Shown: in pieces, positions 51,146 to 60,524 of the stretch
How positions within the stretch are numbered: position 1 is the stretch's first letter
Layout: every line of letters begins with the position of its first letter
Origin: Cohnella luojiensis
GTDB lineage: Bacteria > Bacillota > Bacilli > Paenibacillales > Paenibacillaceae
DNA: 64,000 bases
Direction: 5' to 3'
NCBI RefSeq assembly: GCF_004564235.1
Contig: NZ_SOMN01000029.1
Span: forward strand, 1 to 64,000
Translations under genes and position numbers: made by a program
The notes under the pieces: model-generated
Database searches by the model: none
What the model was told of the DNA's origin: nothing
Seen by the model: only the letters and a program-made list of their open reading frames with translations

Positions 51146-52803
51146 CGGGATCCAGCCTCCCCAAGCGCGATCAGACGGTGCAAAGGCGTCGCGTAGAATA
51201 GGTTGCCTTGGAAAAAAGCCTCCGGCTCGCCGTCCGCGACGATCTCTCCATGGAAGAGAAGCGAGCATCGAGTGGCATACGCGGCGGCGAACTCTACGTC
51301 ATGCGTCGCCATTAGCAAAGTAGTCCCTTGATCATGGATATGACGCAAGTGCTCGCCTAATCTCATTTTCGCCAGCGGATCCAGTCCTTTGGTCGGTTCG
51401 TCCAGCAATAGAAGGCGAGGTTTTCCCAGCAAAGTTATGGCCAGTGCCCCCAGCTGCTGCTCGCCCCCGCTCATGTCGTGAGGATGCCGGGATAAGAGAT
51501 GAGCGATACCGAATCGTTCAGCCATCTTCCTCGCTTCCTGCTCCGGGTTGTCCGCCCCCGCCCGGCTCGCAGCTTGCATCAAATCCTCGCGCAGGCTATC
51601 GTACGCGAAGTGAAGGACCGGATTCTGCGCCAGATAACCGATCGCCGAGCAACGTTGCTTCGAGCTCATCCGCGCGAACGGCGTCCCCTCCCAATGGACG
51701 GAACCCCTCTGCGGGATACGAAGCCCGGCCAACAGCTGCAGCAAGGTAGACTTCCCGCTTCCGTTGCCGCCGAACAGAACCGCCCAGTCCCCGCGCCGGA
51801 TTTGCCATTCCAAACCCATGAGCACGGCAGGCGAATGCTTATCATAAGCGTAAAATAATCCCCGCGCCGCAAGAAGCTCCCCTTCCGCAGTAGTAGAAGA
51901 GGTCTTCCCGCGGTCAACCGAATGGGCTGCCGACCGCGCATCCGACTTGCCGACCATTCCCGCCCGCTCCAACCACTTCCTGGCTTCCTTTACCGTGAGC
52001 GGCGGTTCGTCCGCCGCCGGCGTCATCTTGGGCGGAGCCAGCTCCAGCGCCCATCTCGTAATCGACGGGAGAGCGCTCGCCCAGTCCTCGTCCGAACGGT
52101 TCCACGCTTCCAGGGCAAATGCGCGCGAATCTCCCTCAAACAAGACCCTTCCATGCCCCATTCGCACGACCCGGTCGGCCAGCGGAAGCAATTCATCAAT
52201 GCGGTGCTCGCTCATGATGACGGTGATGCCCCACTCCTCGTTCAGCCGCTTGATCATGCCGAGCAATTCCCGGGCGGCCAGCGGATCGAGCTGCGCGAGC
52301 GGCTCATCCAGAAGCAGCACCTTCGGCTGCAGCATCAGCACGGCCGCCAAGTTCACGGTTTGCTTCTGGCCTCCGGAGAGCTCGTCCGTCTTGCGGTCAA
52401 GCAGCGGCTCCAAGCCGAAGAAACCGGCCATCTCCGCCATCCGGCGACGCATGGCATCGCGCGGGATACCGAAGTTCTCCATCCCGAACGCCAGCTCATG
52501 CTCGACCGTGTCCACGACCAGCTGGTTGTCCGGATTCTGCATGACAAGACCGACATGAGCGGCAAGCTCGCGAGCCGGCCATTCCTGAAGCGGCACCTGG
52601 TCGAGCAGGATAGCGCCGCTCATTCTGCCGCCCGGAGACACTTCGCGCTTTAGCATCCTAAGCAACGTCGACTTCCCGCTGCCCGAAGGCCCGCATATCA
52701 CGATGAATTCCCCCGGCTTAATGGATAGGGAAACGTCAGAGAGCGCAAGCGAAGCCTGTTCCGGATAGGCGAAAGTTACCTTCCGTAATTCGTAATGAGC
52801 CAT
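51142..52803 (-). CDS. Fused ECF transporter ATPase (EcfA1-EcfA2)
   Basis: A 553-residue protein with two ABC ATPase domains: Walker A CGPSGSGKSTL and FGGNGSGKSTL, signatures LSGGQKQ and MSGGEQQ, Walker B VLLLDEPLAQLDP and LLLLDEPTKGLDP. ECF transporters usually have two separate ATPases; here they are one chain. The start at 52803 lies inside the end of ecfT (28-bp overlap); an ATG at 52827 is also possible. It powers the S component encoded next. Confidence 0.93.
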   Translation of the reverse strand: MAHYELRKVTFAYPEQASLALSDVSLSIKPGEFIVICGPSGSGKSTLLRMLKREVSPGGRMSGAILLDQVPLQEWPARELAAHVGLVMQNPDNQLVVDTVEHELAFGMENFGIPRDAMRRRMAEMAGFFGLEPLLDRKTDELSGGQKQTVNLAAVLMLQPKVLLLDEPLAQLDPLAARELLGMIKRLNEEWGITVIMSEHRIDELLPLADRVVRMGHGRVLFEGDSRAFALEAWNRSDEDWASALPSITRWALELAPPKMTPAADEPPLTVKEARKWLERAGMVGKSDARSAAHSVDRGKTSSTTAEGELLAARGLFYAYDKHSPAVLMGLEWQIRRGDWAVLFGGNGSGKSTLLQLLAGLRIPQRGSVHWEGTPFARMSSKQRCSAIGYLAQNPVLHFAYDSLREDLMQAASRAGADNPEQEARKMAERFGIAHLLSRHPHDMSGGEQQLGALAITLLGKPRLLLLDEPTKGLDPLAKMRLGEHLRHIHDQGTTLLMATHDVEFAAAYATRCSLLFHGEIVADGEPEAFFQGNLFYATPLHRLIALGEAGSR

Positions 52804-53669
52804 GCCCTGCGATCCCTCCATTCCCATCCTAGCGGTAATAATAAATACCCTATATATGCGGCTAATGCCACTCCGTCACCCAGAGATAACGCGAACGATC
52901 CTAACCGCGGATAAATAACCATAAAGCCATGTCCGTTCCCCCAAGTGAGGAGCAATAAGGCAGAACAAGCCAATAGGCCCCCCATTGTCCCCCAGTCCCG
53001 CATGCGGAACCGGTAATCCAGGTACGAGCTGCGCGTCCCCGTTCCATAACCACGCGCCTGCATCGAATCCGCCGTCTGCAAGGCATCCTCCAGCGTCCAG
53101 GACAAGAGCGTGCCGATCAGTCGAGCGCCGTTTCGCGCCCTCTGCGCAATCGTTCCTTCCAGCACCGTGACACCGCGCGTCCGCTGGATAAGCATCAACT
53201 CCTGCATCCGGCGGCGCAGCCTCGGGACTAAGCCCATGGCCATCATGGCGATCAAAGCTGCTTTAGGAGAGATCCGCGTAAAGAGGTACAGAAACTTCTG
53301 CTCCGTCATGGTTAAGCGATAGGTCACGAAGAACGTCAGCACGTTCAGCATCGACATCGCTAGCGTCACGCCGTATATGACGGATTCGAGCGTAATCGGG
53401 ATATCCCCTAAATAATACAACACCGTACGACCCCTGTGGGACAAAATAGGGTTCACCACGACGATCAGCACGATGCCGATCAGCATGGGGAGGCTCCATT
53501 TTCGCCATTCTCTACCGCCATCGAGGTGTACGTTAATGATTACCGCGGCCGCCCAACCCGCTAGTAGAATAAGGGGATGAAACAACAACATGCCGAAGGT
53601 TATCCCTCCGGCATAGTAAGTCCCTATTACGATAGGATGAAGCGAACGGAACCCGAAACCTTCCTTCAT
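52776..53669 (-). CDS. ecfT: ECF transporter transmembrane subunit (EcfT)
   Basis: A 297-residue protein with about six membrane helices. It has the coupling-helix motifs with alanine-arginine-glycine signatures: QRTRGVTVLEGTIAQRARNGARL and DALQTADSMQARGYGTGTRSSY (A-R-G pairs). EcfT links the ATPases to the S component. Its ATG overlaps the stop of the upstream DUF4430 lipoprotein gene (ATGA at 53666-53669). Confidence 0.93.
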   Translation of the reverse strand: MKEGFGFRSLHPIVIGTYYAGGITFGMLLFHPLILLAGWAAAVIINVHLDGGREWRKWSLPMLIGIVLIVVVNPILSHRGRTVLYYLGDIPITLESVIYGVTLAMSMLNVLTFFVTYRLTMTEQKFLYLFTRISPKAALIAMMAMGLVPRLRRRMQELMLIQRTRGVTVLEGTIAQRARNGARLIGTLLSWTLEDALQTADSMQARGYGTGTRSSYLDYRFRMRDWGTMGGLLACSALLLLTWGNGHGFMVIYPRLGSFALSLGDGVALAAYIGYLLLPLGWEWRDRRAWLITNYGR

Positions 53670-54367
53670 GATGCGGACTCCTTATCTTCCTTGGCCTCGT
53701 CATCTTCGGAGACGTAGAACCACTCCAAGCGATCGCCGGGCTTCAGCTTGTAAGTGCCCGCTCCGATGTCGGAGACGACGCCGTTGACGCGGAATTTCCA
53801 GCCGCTCGTCGGTCCATCGTCGAATTCGTACAGTCCATCGACGCCTTCCACGTAAGTCATCGCGCCGCTTCCGCGGATTTCAAAGGATAGGCGATGCGCT
53901 TTGGCTGCTCGTTTAAGCACGCTCGCAGCCGAATCCCCTTTGTCTAGGATGACGCTTTCCGCGGCAAGAATCGTTCCCCATTCGGCATTCCCCACTATAG
54001 ATAAAGTGATGTAATCAACAGCAGGCGTCGCCGCCTCAGGTTCCGGTGATGGAGTCGCCTTCGGAGGTGAAGCCGGCGATAGCGATGGGGTTTGGGTTGG
54101 AGCTTCTTCGCCGTTCCCCGTTTCCATGGCCGGTTTCGAAGGTTCGGGGGAGGAAGAAGATGAGGGTTCGGTCGAAGCGCCTTCGCTGCTTGGCTGTTCC
54201 GGTGTGCTCACAGGTGTCTCGCTCGGCGACGTCGACGCGGATTCATTCGCCGTCGGTACAGGTGAGCTCATTGCCGTGCTGGTGGACTCCACTGCATTCT
54301 CACCTGAGCACCCTACGATCATTAGGCACAACGCGGCAACGAAAAGGTACGACACGATTTTCCTCAT
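53666..54367 (-). CDS. DUF4430 lipoprotein
   Basis: A 233-residue lipoprotein with signal peptide and lipobox (LMIVGCSG, Cys20). A long Ser/Thr/Pro-rich linker follows (~25-115) and then one DUF4430 domain (ITLSIVGNAEWGTILAAESVILDKGDSAASVLKRAAKAHRLSFEIRGSGAMTYVEGVDGLYEFDDGPTSGWKFRVNG...). DUF4430 is the transcobalamin-like C-terminal domain. It is probably the membrane-anchored receptor that hands the corrinoid to the ECF transporter encoded downstream. Confidence 0.85.
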   Translation of the reverse strand: MRKIVSYLFVAALCLMIVGCSGENAVESTSTAMSSPVPTANESASTSPSETPVSTPEQPSSEGASTEPSSSSSPEPSKPAMETGNGEEAPTQTPSLSPASPPKATPSPEPEAATPAVDYITLSIVGNAEWGTILAAESVILDKGDSAASVLKRAAKAHRLSFEIRGSGAMTYVEGVDGLYEFDDGPTSGWKFRVNGVVSDIGAGTYKLKPGDRLEWFYVSEDDEAKEDKESAS

Positions 54368-54450
54368 CTCTCTTCCCCCTTCCTACCTTATTTAGAAAAG
54401 CAATGAAAATCAACGTAATTCAACCAATACGGCACTATTAGAAATCAAAG

Positions 54451-54581
54451 TACGATCAATAACATCGCTGTTGAGTAAATTTCATGCCCCTTATTGTAAT
54501 TCATACACCAACAGCGATGAAATACATCACTATCCATGTTCTAAAGTGGTAACTTCGCTTCAAATACAATACATAACATCG
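54451..54581 (-). other. Intergenic region with a long-loop hairpin
   Basis: CATCGCTGTTG (54463-54473) and CAACAGCGATG (54509-54519) are perfectly complementary across a 35-base loop. Nearby, ACATCACTATCCATG and ACATCGCTATCCATG recur. It lies between the SLH protein gene and the DUF4430 lipoprotein gene and may weaken read-through into the transporter genes. Confidence 0.45.
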
Positions 54582-57341
54582 CTATCCATGCTTGGCTTCC
54601 AGAACTCTAACGACAATAACGGCCGCTTGCTCGCGGGAAAGCGATGCCTTCGGCGCGAACTTGCCTCCGTACGGAGTCATCCAGCCTTGCTGAATGACCG
54701 CCTGCACCGACGCCGTCGCGCTAACGCTGATCAGCTTCGCATCCATCAGCGCGACGGATTGCGTGGCTTTCAGCTTAAGCGCGCGCGTTAACAGGATCGC
54801 CGCTTGCTCTCTGGTGAGCGTCGCATCCGGCGCGAATTTGCTCGCGGACACGCCGCCCACCAGGCCAGCGCCTACCGCTGCGCCCACGTCCTTCGCGTAC
54901 CACGCGTCGCTCGGAATATCTTTGAACGCCGTACCGCCGGCGCTTCCCTTCAAGCCCAGCGCGCGGGCCAGCGCCGAGACGAACTCCGCGCGGGTTACGG
55001 CCTGCTTCGGCTTGAACGAAGCCTTGCCATCCCCCACTCCTCGCAATAGCGGAGCCGCTCGGGAAATCTTCACGGCATCCTGCGCCCATGCCGCGACAGC
55101 GATCTGATCGGCATAGCTGCCTGCGATCGGCAAGGAGACAACCGCCCGCACGACGTTCGGAGCCGCGTCCTTCGCGTATCCCGTCACTTCCACGGTGTAC
55201 AACCCTTCAGCCAATCCTTTCAACGCCGCTTGACCTTTGTCGTTCGTAACCGCCGTCGCTTTGCCTACGGTTACTTTAGCGCCGGCTACGGGCTTAGACG
55301 AATCGAATTCGTTCGTCGTCCAGTTCCATGCGCGGTTCGTGACCGTCACCTTGAAATCCTCGCCGGGTTTCGGCTGCGCGGGCGACACCGTAACCGGATC
55401 GGCTAGCTTAGTCGCATCTCCGCCGTAATAGACGACAACCTCGTCTCCGTCCTCCAGCAAGAACGTTCCTGCTCCTTCGGCGGGAATGACCCAAGAGCCG
55501 CCGCGTACGACCGCGAACAACCATCCGTCGTAACCGCCGTATTTGCCGGCCGCTACCCCGCCGATAGAGTTAATATATTTTCCATATGCGGAATCTTTGA
55601 TTTCATTCGGAACGGCTTTGGCTTTGAGCAGCTGCTCCACCGCTTCCAGCGCCGTTCCGCCTTGCGCGTGTCCGGAAGCAAGCACTCCGGCGTCGCTTTC
55701 CACGCGAACGGATACTTTCTTCGTATACGAAGCTACTTCCAGCTTGGTCGCCCATGCGAGATAAGAAGGAGGCGCATCGCTGCGATAGCCGTCTACGGTC
55801 ACCGTATAGGAGCCCGCTTTCAGTGCGGCAATATTCGCTTTGCCATCCTTATCCGTCTTAACCGTCTTTCCGCCAACCTTAACTTGGGCACCTTCTGCCG
55901 CGCTGACGACTACCTTGCCCGAATCCCAATCGAACGCTTCCTTCTCCACCGTCACGGAAACCGGCTGTCCCTCGCGCGGCGCGGAAGGCTCGAGCTTCAC
56001 GGAGTGGATAAGCGTAGTCTCTCCGCCTCCATAGTACACGGACAGCTCATCTCCGGCTTGAAGCGCGAACGTGCCCATGCCTTCCCCGATCGTTACCCAA
56101 ACCCCGTCGCGTTTGACCGCATACTGCCAGCCGTCGAATCCGCCGAACTTGCCGTTCTCAACGCCCGCGATCGCTTGAAGCAACGCTCCGAATTGCGGAT
56201 GACGATCTACGTGATACGATATTTTTGCCGCATTCAGCACATTGACCAGAGCTTCGAGAGCGGTTTTCCCCGCTGCCGATCCACTCGCCACCGTTCCTGA
56301 TGGGCCATTCACGATCACGCTCGTTTTCGCTGCCGCCGAAACGCCGGAATACAAGCCCGGAAGACCGTCCATCCAACGCTCTACGGCCGTTAACCCTAGC
56401 AACGCGTAGAAAGTCGATATCCCATCGGCCTTACCTGCCGCTAAATGCGAGAATTGTCCATCCGGCTGGCGGTATTCCAGCAATCTTGCCAAGGTGGACT
56501 TCCCGTTCTTCACGAATCGCGAATCGTTTGCCGGGTCAAGTCCAAGCGATGTCAGGGCGATAAGCACCTGTACGGAGCTTTCGCTAGTTTCCGCCGGATT
56601 GCCGAAGCCGCCCGTTTCCCGTTGAACGCCGGACAACCATGCTAAAGCGCCATCTATTATAGTAGATACTTCTTTGCGATCCTTGTAGCCCGCTAACGCG
56701 GTCAATACGATGGCCGTAACATCGACGTCGCTATTACCGCCGCCAAGCGACCAGCCGCCGTCCGTATTGCGATGGTCGACCAGCCACTTCACCAGATCGT
56801 CCCTCGACCAACGATCGTCTGCTCCCGGCACGTAGCTCGCCGCATCCAGCGCAAGCAAGGCGTAGGCCGGGGCATTCGGACCTTGCGCCGTTATTTTCTC
56901 GAAATTCGCGATCTTGCCGAGCAAGTCGACCTTGCCCGCTCCGACTTTACGCGCATCCCCGCCATTGGCGTTAACGGCTAGCGCTACTCTCGCGTAGTCC
57001 GTAACCAAGCGTAGGCTCCCGCCGTCCACGCTCTTATTGGCTTGAGGTAAATAACGGCTTCCCACCTGAAGTCCCGAACGGGCTAACCCGAAAGCGACCC
57101 AATCGCTCACCGGGTCCGCTTTGCCAAGAATGCCTTGAAGCTCGTTAACCGCTGCCCCCACTTGCTCCCTGGTCGGCGCGGCCGCCGCAGACTTCCCGCT
57201 ATCCGTCTCCGTCGTTTCGGCTGCCTGTACGATACCCGCCCATGAGCCCAATACCAGTTGCAACGCCAATGCTAGTGTTAATCCGGCGCGCAGCCATGTT
57301 TTCAGCTTTCCAAACGCATTCGTTAATGCTTCCCCGTTCAT
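54582..57341 (-). CDS. S-layer-anchored, transcobalamin-like B12-capture protein
   Basis: A 919-residue secreted protein. After the signal peptide (~17-41), residues ~60-330 are alpha-toroid repeats of the prenyltransferase/terpenoid-cyclase type (NTDGGWSLGGGNSDVDVTA, GGFGNPAETSESSVQVL, YRQPDGQFSHL). DUF4430 domains follow at ~340-440 and ~543-645 (GGFDGWQYAVKRDGVWV and GGYDGWLFAVVRGGSWV). Ig/carboxypeptidase-regulatory-like linkers follow each, and SLH repeats (~735-919) anchor it to the cell wall. The first two domain types are in the order of intrinsic factor and transcobalamin. A cobalamin riboswitch upstream supports B12 binding. Confidence 0.88.
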   Translation of the reverse strand: MNGEALTNAFGKLKTWLRAGLTLALALQLVLGSWAGIVQAAETTETDSGKSAAAAPTREQVGAAVNELQGILGKADPVSDWVAFGLARSGLQVGSRYLPQANKSVDGGSLRLVTDYARVALAVNANGGDARKVGAGKVDLLGKIANFEKITAQGPNAPAYALLALDAASYVPGADDRWSRDDLVKWLVDHRNTDGGWSLGGGNSDVDVTAIVLTALAGYKDRKEVSTIIDGALAWLSGVQRETGGFGNPAETSESSVQVLIALTSLGLDPANDSRFVKNGKSTLARLLEYRQPDGQFSHLAAGKADGISTFYALLGLTAVERWMDGLPGLYSGVSAAAKTSVIVNGPSGTVASGSAAGKTALEALVNVLNAAKISYHVDRHPQFGALLQAIAGVENGKFGGFDGWQYAVKRDGVWVTIGEGMGTFALQAGDELSVYYGGGETTLIHSVKLEPSAPREGQPVSVTVEKEAFDWDSGKVVVSAAEGAQVKVGGKTVKTDKDGKANIAALKAGSYTVTVDGYRSDAPPSYLAWATKLEVASYTKKVSVRVESDAGVLASGHAQGGTALEAVEQLLKAKAVPNEIKDSAYGKYINSIGGVAAGKYGGYDGWLFAVVRGGSWVIPAEGAGTFLLEDGDEVVVYYGGDATKLADPVTVSPAQPKPGEDFKVTVTNRAWNWTTNEFDSSKPVAGAKVTVGKATAVTNDKGQAALKGLAEGLYTVEVTGYAKDAAPNVVRAVVSLPIAGSYADQIAVAAWAQDAVKISRAAPLLRGVGDGKASFKPKQAVTRAEFVSALARALGLKGSAGGTAFKDIPSDAWYAKDVGAAVGAGLVGGVSASKFAPDATLTREQAAILLTRALKLKATQSVALMDAKLISVSATASVQAVIQQGWMTPYGGKFAPKASLSREQAAVIVVRVLEAKHG

Positions 57342-57411
57342 CTTTCCACGCTCCTCCTCGAATGTCCCCGCCTCGCGGCGGAGTTACGCTTCCCATGCCG
57401 AGTGAAGGCAA

Positions 57412-57444
57412 CAAAAAAACATCTCCCCGATTCGGAAGATGTTC
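57412..57444 (-). terminator. Leader terminator controlled by the cobalamin riboswitch
   Basis: On the minus strand GAACATCTTCC pairs with GGGGAGATGTT and runs into T7. It lies between the riboswitch and the ATG at 57341, which suits transcription attenuation when cobalamin is bound. Confidence 0.85.
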
Positions 57445-57604
57445 GCGTGAGGGCCAGAGCCGATCTCGCTTTCGCGCGATGTCAAAGCTGCCTGAAGCCA
57501 TGTTCAGGACTGCCTTTCTCCGCCGCGGTCGCTTATGAAGCCCATAAGCGATTCATCCGCGGATATGCCGCCACACCTCCCCTATTCCTCGTAGGTACCT
57601 TGGG

Positions 57605-57782
57605 TGTTTGTCGAAAACAGGTAGGTTTCCTGGCTCCTGGATCATCGCGCTTCGGGCCTTCCCGCAGCGTCTTCAGACGCTTGCAGTGGCATTGCCGAAT
57701 GGCTCCCCATGGACAGTGGCGGGACCGCGCCGGTTTTGCACCGGACTTCCCTATTAAGCTCTCGCGAGCACCTGTTTTCCGC
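57605..57782 (-). ncRNA. Cobalamin (AdoCbl-type) riboswitch
   Basis: On the minus strand the order of conserved blocks is AACAGGTGC, GGGAAGTCCGGTGCAAAACC, GGCGCGGTCCCGCCACTG, ATGCCACTG (the B12-box region) and GGAGCCAGGAAACCTACCTG. Both the length and spacing match the cobalamin riboswitch. It controls the SLH/DUF4430/ECF operon, so these genes are expressed when corrinoid is scarce. Confidence 0.92.
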
Positions 57783-57928
57783 CGTATTCACTTGTGTAGA
57801 CATCTTACCACGCGGTCTAGGGGCTGTCCATCCGCTAATGTTACCATTTCAGCGGTGCAAGACCGCGACACAACTAACCTTTCCGACTCTCTATCTCTGA
57901 CGAATTTATGAAAAACGAGGATATCCTC

Positions 57929-57956
57929 TAAAGCTTTGGCAAGGATCTGTCGATAA
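57929..57956 (+). promoter_or_regulatory. Putative sigma-D (flagellar) promoter for motAB
   Basis: TAAA (57929-57932), 16 bases, then GTCGATAA (57949-57956) match the sigma-D consensus TAAA-N15-GCCGATAA with one base change and one base more in the spacer. It lies 73 bp upstream of the motA start, which fits a late motility gene. Confidence 0.65.
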
Positions 57957-58029
57957 ACCTATTATCGTGTCGGTTGTGAGAGTAACTCCTGTCGCGTACA
58001 TAACATTCTTCCATATGCCGGGGTGTACG

Positions 58030-58836
58030 ATGAAAAATTCAACGATTATAGGCTTAGTTTTAGGGTTTGTCGCTCTTGTGTTCGGGATGTTCCTTAAAGG
58101 CGCTCCCATCGTTAGTCTGGTCAATAATCCGGCTGCTTACGTTATTATCCTCGTCGGTACTGCCGCGTCGGTCTTCATGGCGTTCCCCATGGCCGATTTA
58201 GCCAAAGTACCTAAGTTGTTCAAAATCATATTCAACGAGCCGAAGCTGCTCCCACGCCAGCAAGTCATTGGCATGTTCATGGAATGGGCGACCATTACCC
58301 GTCGCGAAGGCTTGCTCGCTCTTGAAGCCCGCGTCGACGAGATCGAAGATGCCTTCCTGAAAACCGGCATGCGCATGATCATCGACGGGAATGACCAAGA
58401 TTTCGTGCGGGATGTCCTTCTCGAGGACATCTCGGCGACGGAAGAACGTCATCGCGGCGGCGCGCAAATTTTCTCCCAGGCGGGGATGTACGCCCCTACA
58501 CTAGGGGTACTCGGAGCCGTTATCGGACTAATCGCCGCGCTCGGAAACCTAGCCGAGATGGAGAAGCTGGCCCATGCCGTTGCCGCTGCCTTTATCGCGA
58601 CGCTTCTCGGTATCTTCACGGGTTACGTCCTGTGGCATCCTATCGCCAACAAGCTTAAGCGTCTCTCCAAGCGCGAGATCGATTTGAAGCTGATGATGGT
58701 CGAAGGCCTGCTTTCGATTCAATCCGGCGTATCCACAATCGCTATTCAACAGAAACTTCTTGTGTTCCTAACCCCGACCGAGCGGTTAGCGTTCTCTGAG
58801 AAGGAGGAAACGCAGCGTGAGCAGAAAACGGCATGA
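58030..58836 (+). CDS. motA: Flagellar motor stator protein MotA
   Basis: A 268-residue protein with four membrane segments. It has the MotA signatures STIIGLVLGFVALVFGMFLKG, AAYVIILVGTAASVFMAFPM, GMYAPTLGVLGAVIGLIAALGNL and AHAVAAAFIATLLGIFTGYVLWHPIANKLK, with the charged cytoplasmic loop between segments 2 and 3. The start at 58030 is preferred over an in-frame GTG at 57967, as it begins the first membrane segment as in homologues. It forms the H+ or Na+ channel stator with MotB, whose gene overlaps by 20 bp. Confidence 0.95.
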   Translation: MKNSTIIGLVLGFVALVFGMFLKGAPIVSLVNNPAAYVIILVGTAASVFMAFPMADLAKVPKLFKIIFNEPKLLPRQQVIGMFMEWATITRREGLLALEARVDEIEDAFLKTGMRMIIDGNDQDFVRDVLLEDISATEERHRGGAQIFSQAGMYAPTLGVLGAVIGLIAALGNLAEMEKLAHAVAAAFIATLLGIFTGYVLWHPIANKLKRLSKREIDLKLMMVEGLLSIQSGVSTIAIQQKLLVFLTPTERLAFSEKEETQREQKTA

Positions 58837-59662
58837 ACCACATGAGGAGCACCCGGACGAATCGTGGCTCCTCCCCTATTCCGATCTCATGACGTTGTTG
58901 CTAGCCTTGTTCATCGTGTTATACGCTGCGAGCTCGGTCAACACGTCTAAATTCGAAGAAATGAGCAAAGCCTTCAAGACCGCTTTTAGTGCCGGAATTA
59001 GCGTTCTAGACAACGGAGGACTCACGGAAGACGACCAATTACGTCGTCGGACTCAAGAAGAGCTCGATAGGAAAGACGACGGCAGGAAGAAGAACCGGGA
59101 AGAGCTTAAGATGCAAGAACAGCAAAATCTAGAAGAACTGCTGCAGCAGTTGAACAAGTATATTGAGAAGAACGGCCTCTCCTCTCAATTGGAGACCCAG
59201 CTCAACCAATCGGAGCTTCTGATTACGATACGGGACAACGCGCTCTTCCCTTCCGGAAGCGCCAACGTCAAACAAGATTCGCAGAAGCTAGCCACGGCCA
59301 TCGCGCAGATGCTGCATCAGTATCCGGGTTATGAGATCCTGGTTACCGGTCATACCGACAATCAGCCGATCAGCACTGCCGAGTTCCCATCCAACTGGGA
59401 GCTGAGCTCCAAACGCGCCGTAAACTTTATGAAGATCTTGTTGGAAAACAGCAATCTCGATCCGAAGCTATTCAGCTCCACCGCCTATGGCGAGTTCCGG
59501 CCCCTCGAGAGTAACAATACCGAAATAGGCCGCGCGGTTAACCGTCGCGTGGAAGTATCCATCCTTCGTAAATATGTAGAGATCACGGATGAGAGCCAAC
59601 AAATCGCTCTCTCCGCCATCGCGAACGACAGCGGAAAAGAAGCCGGAGCTGCACAGCCTTAA
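58817..59662 (+). CDS. motB: Flagellar motor protein MotB
   Basis: A 281-residue protein with a GTG start. After a short cytoplasmic tail (HEEHPDESWLLPYSDLMTLLLALFIVLYAAS) the membrane segment has the essential Asp of the proton channel in PYSDLMTL. The rest is a linker (~60-140) and an OmpA/MotB peptidoglycan-binding domain (LLITIRDNALFPSGSANVK..., ILVTGHTDNQPIST...FPSNWELSSKRAVNFMKIL..., GEFRPLESN...NRRVEVSIL). It anchors the stator to the cell wall. The gene overlaps motA and ends at a strong terminator. Confidence 0.95.
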   Translation: MSRKRHEPHEEHPDESWLLPYSDLMTLLLALFIVLYAASSVNTSKFEEMSKAFKTAFSAGISVLDNGGLTEDDQLRRRTQEELDRKDDGRKKNREELKMQEQQNLEELLQQLNKYIEKNGLSSQLETQLNQSELLITIRDNALFPSGSANVKQDSQKLATAIAQMLHQYPGYEILVTGHTDNQPISTAEFPSNWELSSKRAVNFMKILLENSNLDPKLFSSTAYGEFRPLESNNTEIGRAVNRRVEVSILRKYVEITDESQQIALSAIANDSGKEAGAAQP

Positions 59663-59670
59663 TCATGCAA

Positions 59671-59714
59671 AAAGGAACGTCAAGAGAGACTTCTCTCTCC
59701 GACGTTCCTTTTTC
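59671..59714 (+). terminator. Terminator of motAB
   Basis: AAGGAACGTC (59672-59681) pairs with GACGTTCCTT (59701-59710), with an inner AGAGAGA/TCTCTCT stem and TTTTT following. Confidence 0.92.
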
Positions 59715-59760
59715 TCTATTCCGCCAACAGCTTCCCCTCGCACCCGGCTCCTCCGGAATA

Positions 59761-60372
59761 TTAGCCGCGCGTATCATTGCATTTTCCCACCGATGCAATG
59801 GGATGGCCAGCTCGGCCCATGCAGCTTTCACGTTGATTGATCCTAACTTCCCCTTTCCCTCTCCATTCCACCATGCAGCGCCACATGGCCACGATATCTT
59901 GTCCGTAACGCGAGAGTCCCGGGGACGACCATTTTCCGTTCAAATCCTCCCAGCAGCTCGCCTTTCCCCTCCAACCCGAACGCTCGATAACCGCAATCTG
60001 ACGCTCTGCTTTAATCATCCCCTGCGGCAAGGGCAACTCCGTGGCGAACGTATATAGGAGCTGCATTCGCTCTTCGACGAACGATTCCTCCGTCCATTGG
60101 TCAAGCAGTACCGGTGACCATATAAGCCCCGATCCTTCGATGGTCCAGCACCTGGTTTCATAGGCCGCTTGGCAGTAAGCCACGTCCCCTCGTACCCCGT
60201 ACCGCTTCCCTAATCGCAAATATAACTCCGCAACTTCGGGTGCCCGCGGATTGCGTCTCCTTACGTAAGCACTCATCCGTTCCGCGGAACAGCTTGCCTC
60301 CCCTAACAAACTAAGCTTGCCCGTGGGTTCCAATTCGGGATGCCTTCGAAATACAATACCGACCGTTTCCAT
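59761..60372 (-). CDS. Glucosaminidase-domain-like protein
   Basis: A 203-residue protein. AERMSAYVRRRNPRAPEVAELYLRLGKRYGVRGDVAYCQAAYETRCWTIEG resembles the start of the mannosyl-glycoprotein endo-beta-N-acetylglucosaminidase (peptidoglycan glucosaminidase) fold, with Glu in YETRCW near the expected catalytic site. The middle is not clearly matched. There is no signal peptide, so export is uncertain. It is convergent with motB, which also works at the wall. Confidence 0.55.
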   Translation of the reverse strand: METVGIVFRRHPELEPTGKLSLLGEASCSAERMSAYVRRRNPRAPEVAELYLRLGKRYGVRGDVAYCQAAYETRCWTIEGSGLIWSPVLLDQWTEESFVEERMQLLYTFATELPLPQGMIKAERQIAVIERSGWRGKASCWEDLNGKWSSPGLSRYGQDIVAMWRCMVEWRGKGEVRINQRESCMGRAGHPIASVGKCNDTRG

Positions 60373-60524
60373 TTAAAAAGCCCCTTCCCTTTCGCCTCCC
60401 GCATGGTCTGTCCGATTCATTCTCTCTATTCTATTCCTCTTCTCACTCAGATTGACCTTATTTACCAACCTGATACAATTAAATGGACTTGTACCCACCG
60501 CAATGTATAAAATGTGCATAACTC

